From a virus, in the IMG/VR virus record IMGVR_UViG_3300025694_000023, positions 1 to 28,330 of that record: a stretch of 28,330 nt of DNA; one strand, given 5' to 3'. The notes below the pieces were generated by a model that saw nothing but the letters and a program-made list of their open reading frames with translations, searched no databases and was not told the origin of the DNA. The stretch's first letter is position 1. The number at the start of each line of letters is the position of its first letter. Below, one piece after another: positions 18,269 to 27,789 of the stretch. The position numbers and the translations under genes are program-made.

Positions 18269-21200
18269 ATGAAGGAGACTATATTTGAGTTTTATCGTCA
18301 ATATGCTCCAGACGTTAAGATTACTGATGATAAAATTAACGAGATAGAGACGTATTACAGAGGCGATGTAAATAGATTTATTAATGACTTTAAGAAAAAA
18401 GTCACTGACCCAAAGGGCATAACTCTTGACAGACAAGAGTCAGCCGCTATTGGTGCAAGAATATATAGAGCATATGAAGAGGCTGATGTAGATGCTGTAA
18501 TAGAAAACGAAGAAACAGAAAGAAGATTACAAACTAAAGAAAAAGTTAAAGTCGATCCCGACATAGATCCAACAGAATTATTGGATAATTTTTATGATGG
18601 TACAAAAACACTCACACAAGACTACCATCATGTCAAACAATTACTTTCCCCATACGGTTTTAAAGTTAAAAAAGGTAACAGCTACAGCGAGACAGAGAAA
18701 CGTCTTATGGAAGCTGGTAGTGTAATGAACGCTCAGTTTAGTGTTGAAGGTAAAAGATCTTTAATAATAACTGCACCTAACGGTAAAGAGCAAACCATAC
18801 TACTTGATCCTACTGATCAAAACAAAAACAAAGAAATACTAACAGAGTTTTTTAACGCTAATGTTGATAGAGACTCTGATGCTTTTAAAAAAGGACAGTC
18901 AAAAATTAGATCTGTATATAGCGAGATAGGTAGAGATTACTATGACGCTGTTAAGTTAACTGACGCAGAAGAAGACGCTGTAATAGCATCTGCAAAAGAG
19001 GTAAACCTATTTGAAGTACAAACAAGTAGAATGCCTGGAACAGCACCTGGTACTCAAGTAACAACTACTTACATGCCGTATAAAGAAATTATTCAACAAG
19101 CAAAACTTTATTTAGCTGACAAAGAAGATAATAAAAACCCAACAAACGAAGATATAGAAAGAATAGCTAGGCAACTATACACACGTAAAGCTCTGTTTGA
19201 TAAAAGAGCAGCTAAGGGTGATAAGTACTTATCAGACATAGGTAAAACTGAGATCTTTTCATCCTCTACAGGACTTCCAGTTTTTGATTCTGAGGCGGAC
19301 CTTGAAAAGCAAGCGCAAGTGTATATAGGTGGTAAAGCTTTAGAATCATCGGCTGCAAAAAATCTTGAAAGTAGAATAGAAACTGTTGACTTGTTAAATC
19401 AAAACTTTGACGCTGACCCAGATGTTGTTGCATTAAATACTTTATTAGACAAGTATGATGAGCATGAAAACTCTCAGCAAATGATGTACAGCATGAATGA
19501 TGGTGATAGAGAAAGACTTAGAGTTTTAAGTGAAAGAGTTAGTGGTAAAATATTTGATATCGATGCTGAAAGCAGAAACATATTAAGTAGTATTGATTAT
19601 GTTGAAAACACATCTGAACAATTAGAGGTTGCTAGAAAATCATTTAATATGACCAAAAGGTGGTTTGATAAATTTGATCAAGCAACAGATAGAACTATAA
19701 ATGACTTATGGACATTTTGGGGTAGAACAGCATCAGATGTAGATATGATATTAACAGCTGCTTCTAAAGCAGGTAAAGATGGTGGTGAATCACTAGAAAA
19801 AACACTATTTGAAGGTGGTGAACAAAACTCTGACTGGTTTAAAAAAACTTTTCCATCGCTATCAGACGAATCTATAAATAAGTTTAATATTGAAAGGCAA
19901 AAGCAATACCAAAAAATAGAAGGTAAATATAGAGAAGGTGTAAAAGATATTGGCACCGCGTTTCAAAAGGGCCGTGTTGGTGAATTAGCTTTTGATATGA
20001 TTGCTGATTTTTTACCTATAGTTGGTACTATAGCTTTAACCTCTTTCGCAGGGCCATTAACTGGAGCTGCAAGATTTGGTAGTATGATGGGATTAGGTGG
20101 TGGTGCTAGAAGATCAGAGTATGACTTCGACGAATATATAAATCCAACAGCTGGCAAAACATCATTAGCACAAAAAATGTTTATATCCGCTGGTCATGGT
20201 TTAGCAGAATACGCGGGTGAAAGGTTAACAACATTTAAATTAGTTGATAATATGATATCACCTAGAGGTTTACCTAGAATAGGTAGCGATGAGGTGATAA
20301 AAGCACTTGCACCAACAGGTAGAAAATACTTGCAAAAAAACTTTCTATCAGCTGTTCCACTTGCTTTTGGAGCTGAAGGTTTAGGTGAAAGCGCTACTCA
20401 AGTAATGCAAAATGTTTTAGATAAAAGACCAATAATGGAAGGTGTACCTACAGCTTTTTTTGGTGGTATGATTATGGGTGGAGGTATGGGAATTGCAAGT
20501 ACACTTCACGGCGCAGCTATAGCAAGCACTGTTGATAGTAAAACAAGAGATGGTTTAACAAAACAATATGAAGGCTTTCACAATGAAGTTAGTAGATTAG
20601 ATGATCTAAGAAGAAGGCAAAATGATTTTAAATCTAGAACTGGAATTGACTCTAAAAAATATGACGAGTTAATTGAAGCGCAAAAAAAGAAAGTACAAGA
20701 GTCAGCTGATGCTTTAGATAAACAATATAAAATTTTAATACCTGAACTACCAGCTTTTAACAAAGCAATATTGGGTCAGATAATGCGACAAGAAGCTCTC
20801 ATAAACCAAAAAAGACTAGAGTATGAAGCTTTAGAAAAGCAGTACAAAGATGGTGAAATAACAGCGGCAGAGCTTGATACTAGAAAACTAGAGATTGAAG
20901 TTGAGCTTGCTAAAGAAGATGGACTTATTGCTCATCTTGATGCAATAAAAAGTGGTAAGCTAAATCAATTTAAGCTATTAAAAGATTCTAAAGACAAGCA
21001 AAATGAAGATAAATATGATCAGTACATTGATGCCGCAAAAGCTGAAGGTGTTGAAAATGTTGAAGCTAGAGCTGAAGAAATGTTCTACGAAGACTTACAT
21101 GATAGTCAAGTTTTAGTATATAAAAAAATAGCAAAAGAGCATAATAAAAAGAAAGGTAGAAGATATGACATGGAAGTTAAGTCCATGACAAAAGAGCAAG

Positions 21201-24200
21201 CTATAGAAAGAATAAAAGAGTCTGACAAAACAGAAGCTGAAAAAGCAGAGATAATAAGAAATATTAGAGAGGGCAAACAAAATGGTATACAGCTTGATTC
21301 TACGAATAGTAACGGCCAAAATATTAGAACAGCAATATCTATAAAAGAAAACGCAGTTAAAAATAGAAGAGCGTATACAATGCCACATGAGGTTATTCAC
21401 GCTGTTGTTGATGACGCTTTAACATTTGATTCAAGCAAAGGTGTTGATACAGCTAGAGAAGCAGAAATATCAGACGCTATAAAAGAGTACACTAAAAACG
21501 CGTTGCCTGATATATACGAGCAAATAAAAGATCAAAGTCAAGTTGAAGTTATTCCAATGTTCTTTGAGTATTTCTTAGCAAATAAACATAAGGTTAAAGA
21601 CCACGCTGCTTTCTTTGGCGGATTTGCTGGTGCTGTTGTACCTCAAATAGATTTTAACAATGCTGCGGAGTTGTTAAGATATTTTGATTCTTTTGTACAG
21701 TATAATCAAAAAAGATCATCACTAGAAAAAGCTAGAAGAGCAGAACCAAAATTTAGTTTACAAGAAGATCCTAAAGGCTTTGCTAGAAGAAGAGATAAAA
21801 TGAACAATGCTGTTGAGAGAATAATGCAAAATTATAGAGACTCAAGAGTTGGAAGAGAAGAAGATGAACTTGTTGATGATTTTGTTTGGAACGAAGAAAT
21901 AGCAGCTGAAGTTTTAGCGTTTGCAATCGAGAATAAAATTTTAGATACCTACATACTAGGTAAAAGGCCTATGGGTATATCACCTACACAATGGATAAAC
22001 GACGTATATACTGAGTTTATAAGTGTTTCTAATAACTATGACGGTAGAATAAAAGATGCTGATGGTAGAGCAGATTACTTTGGTTGGCTAATGGGTAACT
22101 TAGGCTACCAAGCACTTGATGTTACTAAATCAGTAATTAAAGAGCAGCAACAAAGAGCGAAGACAGTTGACATAGATGAAGCAAGAGGTATAGCCGCTGA
22201 AATAGGAGATACAGTAGAAGACTTTGGTTTTACTGAGGTTGCTGAAAAGTTAGGTGTACCGGTAGAAACAATTAAAGAGTTAACTAAGTTAGTACAAGGT
22301 GAGTTAGGTAGGTTTACAAAGGATATTACAGAGGGTGTCACACTTAATAGAAGTATATCGCCTTTGTTTCAAACATTAAATGCTAGGTTTGCTCAAGCTA
22401 CAGCTAAAAACCCAGGTGGTGGTAACTGGAGAGTAATAGCACCTTTATTAAAAGACTTAAAATCTTTCATAGAAAATAATACAGCTACAATGCTAAATGA
22501 AGTTAGCACTGAATATGCTGCTAAGAACATACCACAGATAGTACAAAAATCTGTTAATGGTGAGTTTATATCGGACTGGCAAGGTAAAAAAATAGACAGA
22601 CAAAGTAAAGCTGACACGGGTAAAACATCTGGTCCACAGATAATGAGAAAAGATAAGCAAGGTATAAGAAATCTTATAAGAAATCCACAAGCTTTGTTAG
22701 ATATATTCTTACCTAATAACAAACCAAGTCAAGCTAAAAAAGAAGGTTTAGCTATTAATTTATCACAAAGACTAGCAAGAGAGATATTACAAAATGATTT
22801 ACTTAACTATATAAAAACAGGTAGCTTTAAAAACTCACCTATAGCAGAAAGACTAGCAAAAACACAAAGCTTATTTGATAGAGTTATAAGCGAAGCTAAA
22901 GCAGCTGAAATAGTAAGGCAGAGTGATAGAATAAAAAATAGTGTAGAAACATTAGCTCCGCCTGATAGAATAAAAGTATTTGAAGTTAACGATCAAATTG
23001 TTGAGCTAATAAGAAAAGGTGTTGATGTTGAGGCTGCTGTAAGGCAACTATTAAGGTTTGGTGATAAAAAAATGTTGCAAGTGGCAAAAGCATATAGTAG
23101 TGTTATCGCTAAGTATGGTGACTTTACAAAGCTAGCAAAAGCAGAAAGATCTAAAATAAAACCAGGCGTTGTTACATTAGAAGATTTTATACAGCAAGAG
23201 TTTGCTGATATAGTAAGTGATGATCTAATGTTTGGTAAATATGTAGATAAAATAGCTAACTTAGAAAAAGATTTAAATGCTTATCATCTTGAAGATGGTA
23301 GAGTAGAAACAGCAAGAAAAACAGACAAGAAGTTTATAAAGAGCTTAATGAAAGAATTTAACAACGACCCTAAAGAAGTTGCTAAGTTTGTTTTAAAGTT
23401 TATGAAGGGTCACACAGCTTCAGCAAGTCAAATATCAAACAAAGCTTTTGGTATTATTGATGGTATACTTAGTATAATTGACAAAGATAGAGTTGGCGCA
23501 AGGTCAAGATTTCAAAACTACCAGAATGTAGACGAGATGCTAAACACGTTATTACGTGATAACCTTGGCATGCAAATTACTAAAGTAAATAAGTTAGGCA
23601 AGCGAGAAGGTGGTTATGAAATAACATACGAAGGTCAAGATGTATTCTTAGGTAATTCTGAAATAAAATTAAACCCAATAGAGTCAAAAGCTGTAATAAA
23701 AAATAACATAACTTACGATCAAAGCAAAACTGAAGCCGACGAGCAAACAGCTGCTATGTTTAAATATCTAGACTTCTTAAACAAACAAAGGGGTAATAAC
23801 TACGATGATATAGATTTTATATTAGCATTACAGTCTTTAAATAGCAACATGCAAACTATGTTGCGTAGATCTGCGCCATACACATATAAGTTTGTAGGTG
23901 ATTATACAGGTGCGTTAAGATATGAACATATAATACCTGCTGGTTATATATTAACAAACATAGCTGATCATTACTTAAACAAAGGAAAGACAAAAGCAGA
24001 TCTTAAAAAGTTAATGTCTAAATATGAAGTTGCTATTATACCAGAGACTATGGATAAGCAGATACCTATGGGATCGTTAATGGCTAGAGGTTATCAAGCT
24101 GGTGACAATGCTTTGGCTAATAGATATTATACTATAGCAAATTTTGGCAAAGACAATTTTTATCCTGTAAAAAATATAAATAACGGTGATGTGTTTGGTG

Positions 24201-26953
24201 ACGTGTTTAGTAAAAAGTCATTACAAAGGCTAAACATAAGAGCAAAAAATAGCGTTGAAAAACGATCAGATTCTAAAGCAGCACAACACTTTGTTGTTGC
24301 TATGAAAAAATCAATTGATCCTAACGCAAAACAAAAAGGCGCTAGCGTTATAGACTTTGATGACACGTTAGCTAAAACTACTTCTAAGGTGCTTTACACG
24401 CTTCCTAACGGAACTAAGGGTAAAATAGATGCTACAGAGTTTGCAACACGTTCTGAAGCCTTAGAAGCTAAAGGAGCAGATTTTGATTTTAGTGAATTTA
24501 CTAAGGTAAAAGCTGGTAAACGTGGACCTTTTTTTGGCAAAGCACAAGCATTAAAAGATAAGTTTGGTAACACAGATATATTTGTGTTAACAGCAAGGCC
24601 ACAAGATGCTGCACCAGCTATACAAAAGTTTTTAAGTGGTATAGGTTTAGACTTAAAAATAGAAAATATAATTGGACTAGAAAATGGTACGCCACAAGCT
24701 AAAGCAGACTGGATAACTAGCAAGGTAGCAGAAGGTTATAATGATATATTATTTGCTGATGATGCTATTAAAAATGTTAAAGCAGTAGCCAATGTACTAG
24801 ATATGTTTAACATTGGTGGTAAGATATATCAAGCAAGGCAAAAGTTTAGTAAAGAAGGATCAACAGAAAAAACATTAGATAAAATATTAGACGAAAATAA
24901 TCCTGATAGTGACGTTGCAGGTAGAACTGTAGATGAAACAGAAGCAAGAGAAAAGGGTAGACCTGGTTTTTGGTTAAAAGAACTATTTAACTTTAGATCA
25001 AAAATTAATCAAATATTTATTCCACCGTCTGCTGAAGATTTAAAAGGGTTATGGGACAATCACATAGCTGGTAAAGGTAGAAAAGGTGAGTCTGATAAAG
25101 TGTGGTTTGAGGAAACTATACTAAGGCCTTATGCTAGAGCAGAACGTGCACTTGATAGAATTAAGTTAGCCATTAGAGATGGCATGGTTAATCTAAAGAA
25201 AATGTACGGTAAAGACTTTGTACAAGATTTATACAAAGATGCTATGCCAGAGTTTACACGTATGGATGCTGCTAGAATATATTTATGGTGGAGAGCAGGA
25301 CATGATATACCTGGTGTAACAACAGAACAGTTTGATAAGTTATTAGATTATGTAATGAAAGATCAGCAACTAAAGAACTATGCTGATAATGTTTTTGAAT
25401 TATTAAACGATAACATAAAACCCGCGTTAGTACCTTTATTTGAATTGTATCCACCACCAACACAATACTGGAAACAACAAGATATAAACTCTGATGTAGA
25501 ATTTGTGTTTAAATTTATACGACCAAGTATACATCAAGAATTCATTGACAATAGATACAATGTGTTTACACCTGAGATGATGAATAAGATTCAAGCTATA
25601 TATGGCACTCAGTTTAGAGAGGCATTAGAAGATATATTCTTTAGGATGGAAGAAGGTGTTAACAGGAACGCTAGTCAAATAAATAACCCTTGGATTAAGT
25701 GGTTAAACTTTGCTACAGGTAATATAATGTTTGTGAATATAAGATCAGCGTTGTTACAGTCTATATCAGCAACAAACTTTATAGAGGTTACTGGACCTAA
25801 TAACTTATTTAATACGCTAGCTAGAGTTATGGATAGAAAACAATGGGTTGCTGATTTTACAGCACTATGGAACTCAGAGTTTTTAAGAAACAGAAGAGGC
25901 AGAGGTAAAATAGATATTGTACAAGAAGAGATACAGCGTACTGTAGCATCTGAAAAAGATCCATTCTTACGTTTAGCTAGCATATTACAAAATAAAGGTT
26001 ATGCGCCTACTAGGTTTATGGATAGTTTAGCTATAGCATTTGGTGGTGCGGCTTATTATAGAAACCTTATTAATGATTATGTTAGTAAGGGTATGGATCA
26101 GGTACAAGCAGAGAGAACAGCTATGAGAGACTTTAGAGAAAAAGCTGAAGCCTCACAGCAGTCCGCAAGAGCTGATTTAATATCTATGCAACAAGCTAGT
26201 GTTATGGGTAGAATATTCTTAACGTTTCAAAACGTTACAATGCAGTACACAAGGTTAGGTAAGAAAGCACTTAATGACTTTAAAAATGGTAGAAGAGTTA
26301 AAAACGCAGATGGTACATTTAAATCTTTACGTGATAGTAGGTTAGAACAAGCTTGGCAAATGTTTCAGTTTATGGCTTATCAAAACTTATTGTTTGCCGG
26401 TTTACAAAAAGCTATAATACTTATGTTTGCTTTAGGTGAAGGTGAAGAAGTTGAAGAAAAACAAAAGATAGATTACTTAAACGCAGCGCTAGATTCTATA
26501 TTAAGAGGTAGTGGTATAGTTGGTGGTATACTATCAGTAGTTAAAAATATAGGTATTGAAATAGCAAGAGGTAACAGGCGAAATTTAGATGTTAAAGTAT
26601 TAGAAATATCACCTACAATATCTACTAAATTTAGAAAAGCAGCTAAGATAATTAATGCTATAGGTAAAGGTAATTATAAAGATTTATTAATTGAAACACC
26701 TTCATTTATTTATGGTCTACCAACTGATAGAATAGAAAGGTTAATAAGACAAATAGAAGCTGGTGTTGATTTACACGATCAGGGATATAAATCATACGAA
26801 AGAATACTAATGAGCTTAGGGTGGTCAACATATGACTTTGGTCTGGCCAAACCTCCAACTGTTTTAGATATATTAGATTTAAGTGAAAAGACAACGAAAA
26901 AGCCAAAAGGTAGAGGCGGTAGAAAGGGTAGAACAGGTAGAAAAAACAGGTAA
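18269..26953 (+). CDS. Giant multidomain internal virion / ejection protein, 2894 aa, with zincin and HAD domains
   Basis: Unbroken over 8.7 kb. Regions in order: helical N-terminus (1-560); Gly/Ala hydrophobic segments (about 572-620, 725-755), candidate membrane-inserting parts; coiled coil (about 769-895); zincin motif HEVIH (H1040, E1041, H1044) with candidate third ligands E1093 or E1100; PKFSL at 1160-1164; HTH-like EVAEKLGVPVETIKEL near 1323; EHIIPA near 1886; a HAD phosphatase domain (about 2020-2180) with DFDDT (D2029, D2031), T2108 in LTARP, K2145 and a DD pair (D2164, D2165); conserved-looking C-terminal regions (about 2330-2350, 2629-2676); hydrophobic segments (about 2695-2730, 2738-2770); and a basic Gly/Arg tail. 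By position it matches T7 gp16, but I see no lysozyme-like domain. It fits the 'polyvalent protein' theme of enzymes carried into the host with the DNA. Activity is inferred from motifs. The ATG follows A-rich sequence one base after the previous stop. Confidence 0.85.
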   Translation: MKETIFEFYRQYAPDVKITDDKINEIETYYRGDVNRFINDFKKKVTDPKGITLDRQESAAIGARIYRAYEEADVDAVIENEETERRLQTKEKVKVDPDIDPTELLDNFYDGTKTLTQDYHHVKQLLSPYGFKVKKGNSYSETEKRLMEAGSVMNAQFSVEGKRSLIITAPNGKEQTILLDPTDQNKNKEILTEFFNANVDRDSDAFKKGQSKIRSVYSEIGRDYYDAVKLTDAEEDAVIASAKEVNLFEVQTSRMPGTAPGTQVTTTYMPYKEIIQQAKLYLADKEDNKNPTNEDIERIARQLYTRKALFDKRAAKGDKYLSDIGKTEIFSSSTGLPVFDSEADLEKQAQVYIGGKALESSAAKNLESRIETVDLLNQNFDADPDVVALNTLLDKYDEHENSQQMMYSMNDGDRERLRVLSERVSGKIFDIDAESRNILSSIDYVENTSEQLEVARKSFNMTKRWFDKFDQATDRTINDLWTFWGRTASDVDMILTAASKAGKDGGESLEKTLFEGGEQNSDWFKKTFPSLSDESINKFNIERQKQYQKIEGKYREGVKDIGTAFQKGRVGELAFDMIADFLPIVGTIALTSFAGPLTGAARFGSMMGLGGGARRSEYDFDEYINPTAGKTSLAQKMFISAGHGLAEYAGERLTTFKLVDNMISPRGLPRIGSDEVIKALAPTGRKYLQKNFLSAVPLAFGAEGLGESATQVMQNVLDKRPIMEGVPTAFFGGMIMGGGMGIASTLHGAAIASTVDSKTRDGLTKQYEGFHNEVSRLDDLRRRQNDFKSRTGIDSKKYDELIEAQKKKVQESADALDKQYKILIPELPAFNKAILGQIMRQEALINQKRLEYEALEKQYKDGEITAAELDTRKLEIEVELAKEDGLIAHLDAIKSGKLNQFKLLKDSKDKQNEDKYDQYIDAAKAEGVENVEARAEEMFYEDLHDSQVLVYKKIAKEHNKKKGRRYDMEVKSMTKEQAIERIKESDKTEAEKAEIIRNIREGKQNGIQLDSTNSNGQNIRTAISIKENAVKNRRAYTMPHEVIHAVVDDALTFDSSKGVDTAREAEISDAIKEYTKNALPDIYEQIKDQSQVEVIPMFFEYFLANKHKVKDHAAFFGGFAGAVVPQIDFNNAAELLRYFDSFVQYNQKRSSLEKARRAEPKFSLQEDPKGFARRRDKMNNAVERIMQNYRDSRVGREEDELVDDFVWNEEIAAEVLAFAIENKILDTYILGKRPMGISPTQWINDVYTEFISVSNNYDGRIKDADGRADYFGWLMGNLGYQALDVTKSVIKEQQQRAKTVDIDEARGIAAEIGDTVEDFGFTEVAEKLGVPVETIKELTKLVQGELGRFTKDITEGVTLNRSISPLFQTLNARFAQATAKNPGGGNWRVIAPLLKDLKSFIENNTATMLNEVSTEYAAKNIPQIVQKSVNGEFISDWQGKKIDRQSKADTGKTSGPQIMRKDKQGIRNLIRNPQALLDIFLPNNKPSQAKKEGLAINLSQRLAREILQNDLLNYIKTGSFKNSPIAERLAKTQSLFDRVISEAKAAEIVRQSDRIKNSVETLAPPDRIKVFEVNDQIVELIRKGVDVEAAVRQLLRFGDKKMLQVAKAYSSVIAKYGDFTKLAKAERSKIKPGVVTLEDFIQQEFADIVSDDLMFGKYVDKIANLEKDLNAYHLEDGRVETARKTDKKFIKSLMKEFNNDPKEVAKFVLKFMKGHTASASQISNKAFGIIDGILSIIDKDRVGARSRFQNYQNVDEMLNTLLRDNLGMQITKVNKLGKREGGYEITYEGQDVFLGNSEIKLNPIESKAVIKNNITYDQSKTEADEQTAAMFKYLDFLNKQRGNNYDDIDFILALQSLNSNMQTMLRRSAPYTYKFVGDYTGALRYEHIIPAGYILTNIADHYLNKGKTKADLKKLMSKYEVAIIPETMDKQIPMGSLMARGYQAGDNALANRYYTIANFGKDNFYPVKNINNGDVFGDVFSKKSLQRLNIRAKNSVEKRSDSKAAQHFVVAMKKSIDPNAKQKGASVIDFDDTLAKTTSKVLYTLPNGTKGKIDATEFATRSEALEAKGADFDFSEFTKVKAGKRGPFFGKAQALKDKFGNTDIFVLTARPQDAAPAIQKFLSGIGLDLKIENIIGLENGTPQAKADWITSKVAEGYNDILFADDAIKNVKAVANVLDMFNIGGKIYQARQKFSKEGSTEKTLDKILDENNPDSDVAGRTVDETEAREKGRPGFWLKELFNFRSKINQIFIPPSAEDLKGLWDNHIAGKGRKGESDKVWFEETILRPYARAERALDRIKLAIRDGMVNLKKMYGKDFVQDLYKDAMPEFTRMDAARIYLWWRAGHDIPGVTTEQFDKLLDYVMKDQQLKNYADNVFELLNDNIKPALVPLFELYPPPTQYWKQQDINSDVEFVFKFIRPSIHQEFIDNRYNVFTPEMMNKIQAIYGTQFREALEDIFFRMEEGVNRNASQINNPWIKWLNFATGNIMFVNIRSALLQSISATNFIEVTGPNNLFNTLARVMDRKQWVADFTALWNSEFLRNRRGRGKIDIVQEEIQRTVASEKDPFLRLASILQNKGYAPTRFMDSLAIAFGGAAYYRNLINDYVSKGMDQVQAERTAMRDFREKAEASQQSARADLISMQQASVMGRIFLTFQNVTMQYTRLGKKALNDFKNGRRVKNADGTFKSLRDSRLEQAWQMFQFMAYQNLLFAGLQKAIILMFALGEGEEVEEKQKIDYLNAALDSILRGSGIVGGILSVVKNIGIEIARGNRRNLDVKVLEISPTISTKFRKAAKIINAIGKGNYKDLLIETPSFIYGLPTDRIERLIRQIEAGVDLHDQGYKSYERILMSLGWSTYDFGLAKPPTVLDILDLSEKTTKKPKGRGGRKGRTGRKNR

Positions 26954-26982
26954 AGAATATTGAAAACAAGTAATAATAAATA

Positions 26983-27021
26983 ATGGCAGCACAAAACACA
27001 ACAACTAAATCCCTTTCATAA
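26983..27021 (+). CDS. 12-codon leader micro-ORF, coupled to the next gene by TAATG
   Basis: An ATG behind TAATAATAAATA, the same leader style as the real genes here, opens MAAQNTTTKSLS and stops at 27019-27021. The last A of the stop is the first A of the next gene's ATG (TAATG), a classic coupling arrangement. It could be a leader peptide, a remnant of a lost gene, or chance. The leader match to the 3198 and 4813 genes is the main support. Confidence 0.4.
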   Translation: MAAQNTTTKSLS

Positions 27022-27323
27022 TGAAACAAATCGAAGAACTAGGCGATAAAACAATTGGTATAGATATAGATGGCGATAAAAAGCCAGACTTCAAGATCGA
27101 CGTAAAAAGTATTGCGATAGTTATAGGCTTTATTATCTCTGGTACTATGGGTTATAACAACCTTAAGCAAGAAATAGAACTAGCTAAAGAACTACCTACA
27201 TATGAAGTAAAAGAAACATCTGACGGTTTATTATTGAAACAAAAAGTTACGTACTTGGAAAAAGAAATAGAAAAACTTGAAGAAAAAGTTAGCGACTTAG
27301 AAAACAAAGTGTATAAAAGATAA
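27021..27323 (+). CDS. One-TM coiled-coil protein, i-spanin or holin candidate
   Basis: The 100-aa product has a short polar N-terminus, one hydrophobic segment (about 31-45, IAIVIGFIISGTMGY) and a heptad-patterned, highly charged C-terminal helix (about 68-100, with YLEKEIEKLEEKVSDLENKV). A membrane anchor plus periplasmic coiled coil next to a cell-wall peptidase is the usual shape of an inner-membrane spanin; a holin is the alternative. The N-terminus has an odd DIDGDKKPDF stretch (residues 15-24) that resembles calcium-loop DxDGDxxxD patterns. The start overlaps the micro-ORF stop. Four bases separate it from the peptidase gene. The function is inferred from topology and context. Confidence 0.62.
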   Translation: MKQIEELGDKTIGIDIDGDKKPDFKIDVKSIAIVIGFIISGTMGYNNLKQEIELAKELPTYEVKETSDGLLLKQKVTYLEKEIEKLEEKVSDLENKVYKR

Positions 27324-27327
27324 TTAA

Positions 27328-27789
27328 ATGATTAGCAAGCACGTTAGTATGCGCGAAGGTAAGTACAGCATAACAGCAAAACGCCTTGGCTTAGAAAACA
27401 ATCCAACTGAAGAACATCTTAACAATATGAAGATGTTAGCTGTAAAAGTATTTGAACCACTCAGAGAGTGGGTTGGTGGTCCTGTCAGGATAAATTCATT
27501 TTATCGTGGACCAGAATTAAATAAAGCTATCGGCGGTAGCAGCAAGTCACAACATTGTAATGGTCAAGCGGTTGACATAGATGATGTGTATGGGCATAAG
27601 ACAAACGCTGAGATGTTTAACTTTATAAAAGATAATTTACAATTTGATCAGATGATTTGGGAGTTTGGTGACCACAAAAATCCTGACTGGGTACACGTAA
27701 GCTACGTTAACCCGGGTGAAAATAGAAACAGATGCCTAGTAGCATTTAGAAAAGACGGTAAAACTCAATACGCAAATTACGCAGCTTGA
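27328..27789 (+). CDS. M15-family zinc peptidase, probable endolysin
   Basis: The 153-aa protein is a single-domain D-Ala-D-Ala carboxypeptidase/endopeptidase-like enzyme of the M15 (M15_3-type) group, which cuts peptide bridges of peptidoglycan. The motifs are clear: RINSFYRGPELNKAIGG, then SQHCNGQAVDID with H76 and D83 as candidate zinc ligands, then DWVHVSY with H123 as third ligand and D120 as candidate catalytic acid, where many relatives have Glu. There is no signal peptide, so it would need a holin or similar route. It is compact, as usual for phage enzymes of Bacteroidetes and marine hosts. Neighbours are one-TM and lipoprotein genes, so a lysis cassette is the natural reading. A tail-associated role at entry is less likely given the position. 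Confidence 0.88.
   Translation: MISKHVSMREGKYSITAKRLGLENNPTEEHLNNMKMLAVKVFEPLREWVGGPVRINSFYRGPELNKAIGGSSKSQHCNGQAVDIDDVYGHKTNAEMFNFIKDNLQFDQMIWEFGDHKNPDWVHVSYVNPGENRNRCLVAFRKDGKTQYANYAA

Noticed and set aside
22393-22722. Long minus-strand frames within the giant gene (also at 24394-24723, 25675-25983, 26706-27029)
   Set aside because: They lie fully or mostly inside a clearly coding gene, with compositions typical of antisense to AT-rich text (Leu/Phe/Ser/Ile), and have no convincing domains.
23880-24010. HNH nuclease suggested by EHIIPA in the giant protein
   Set aside because: Only a His-Pro-like element is seen. The remaining N and H positions and a zinc-knuckle context are not evident.
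24353-24367. DFDD motif as an RNA-polymerase DFDGD-type catalytic loop of crAss-like virion polymerases
   Set aside because: The Gly is missing and the full HAD motif series follows in the right order, so a phosphatase is the better explanation.
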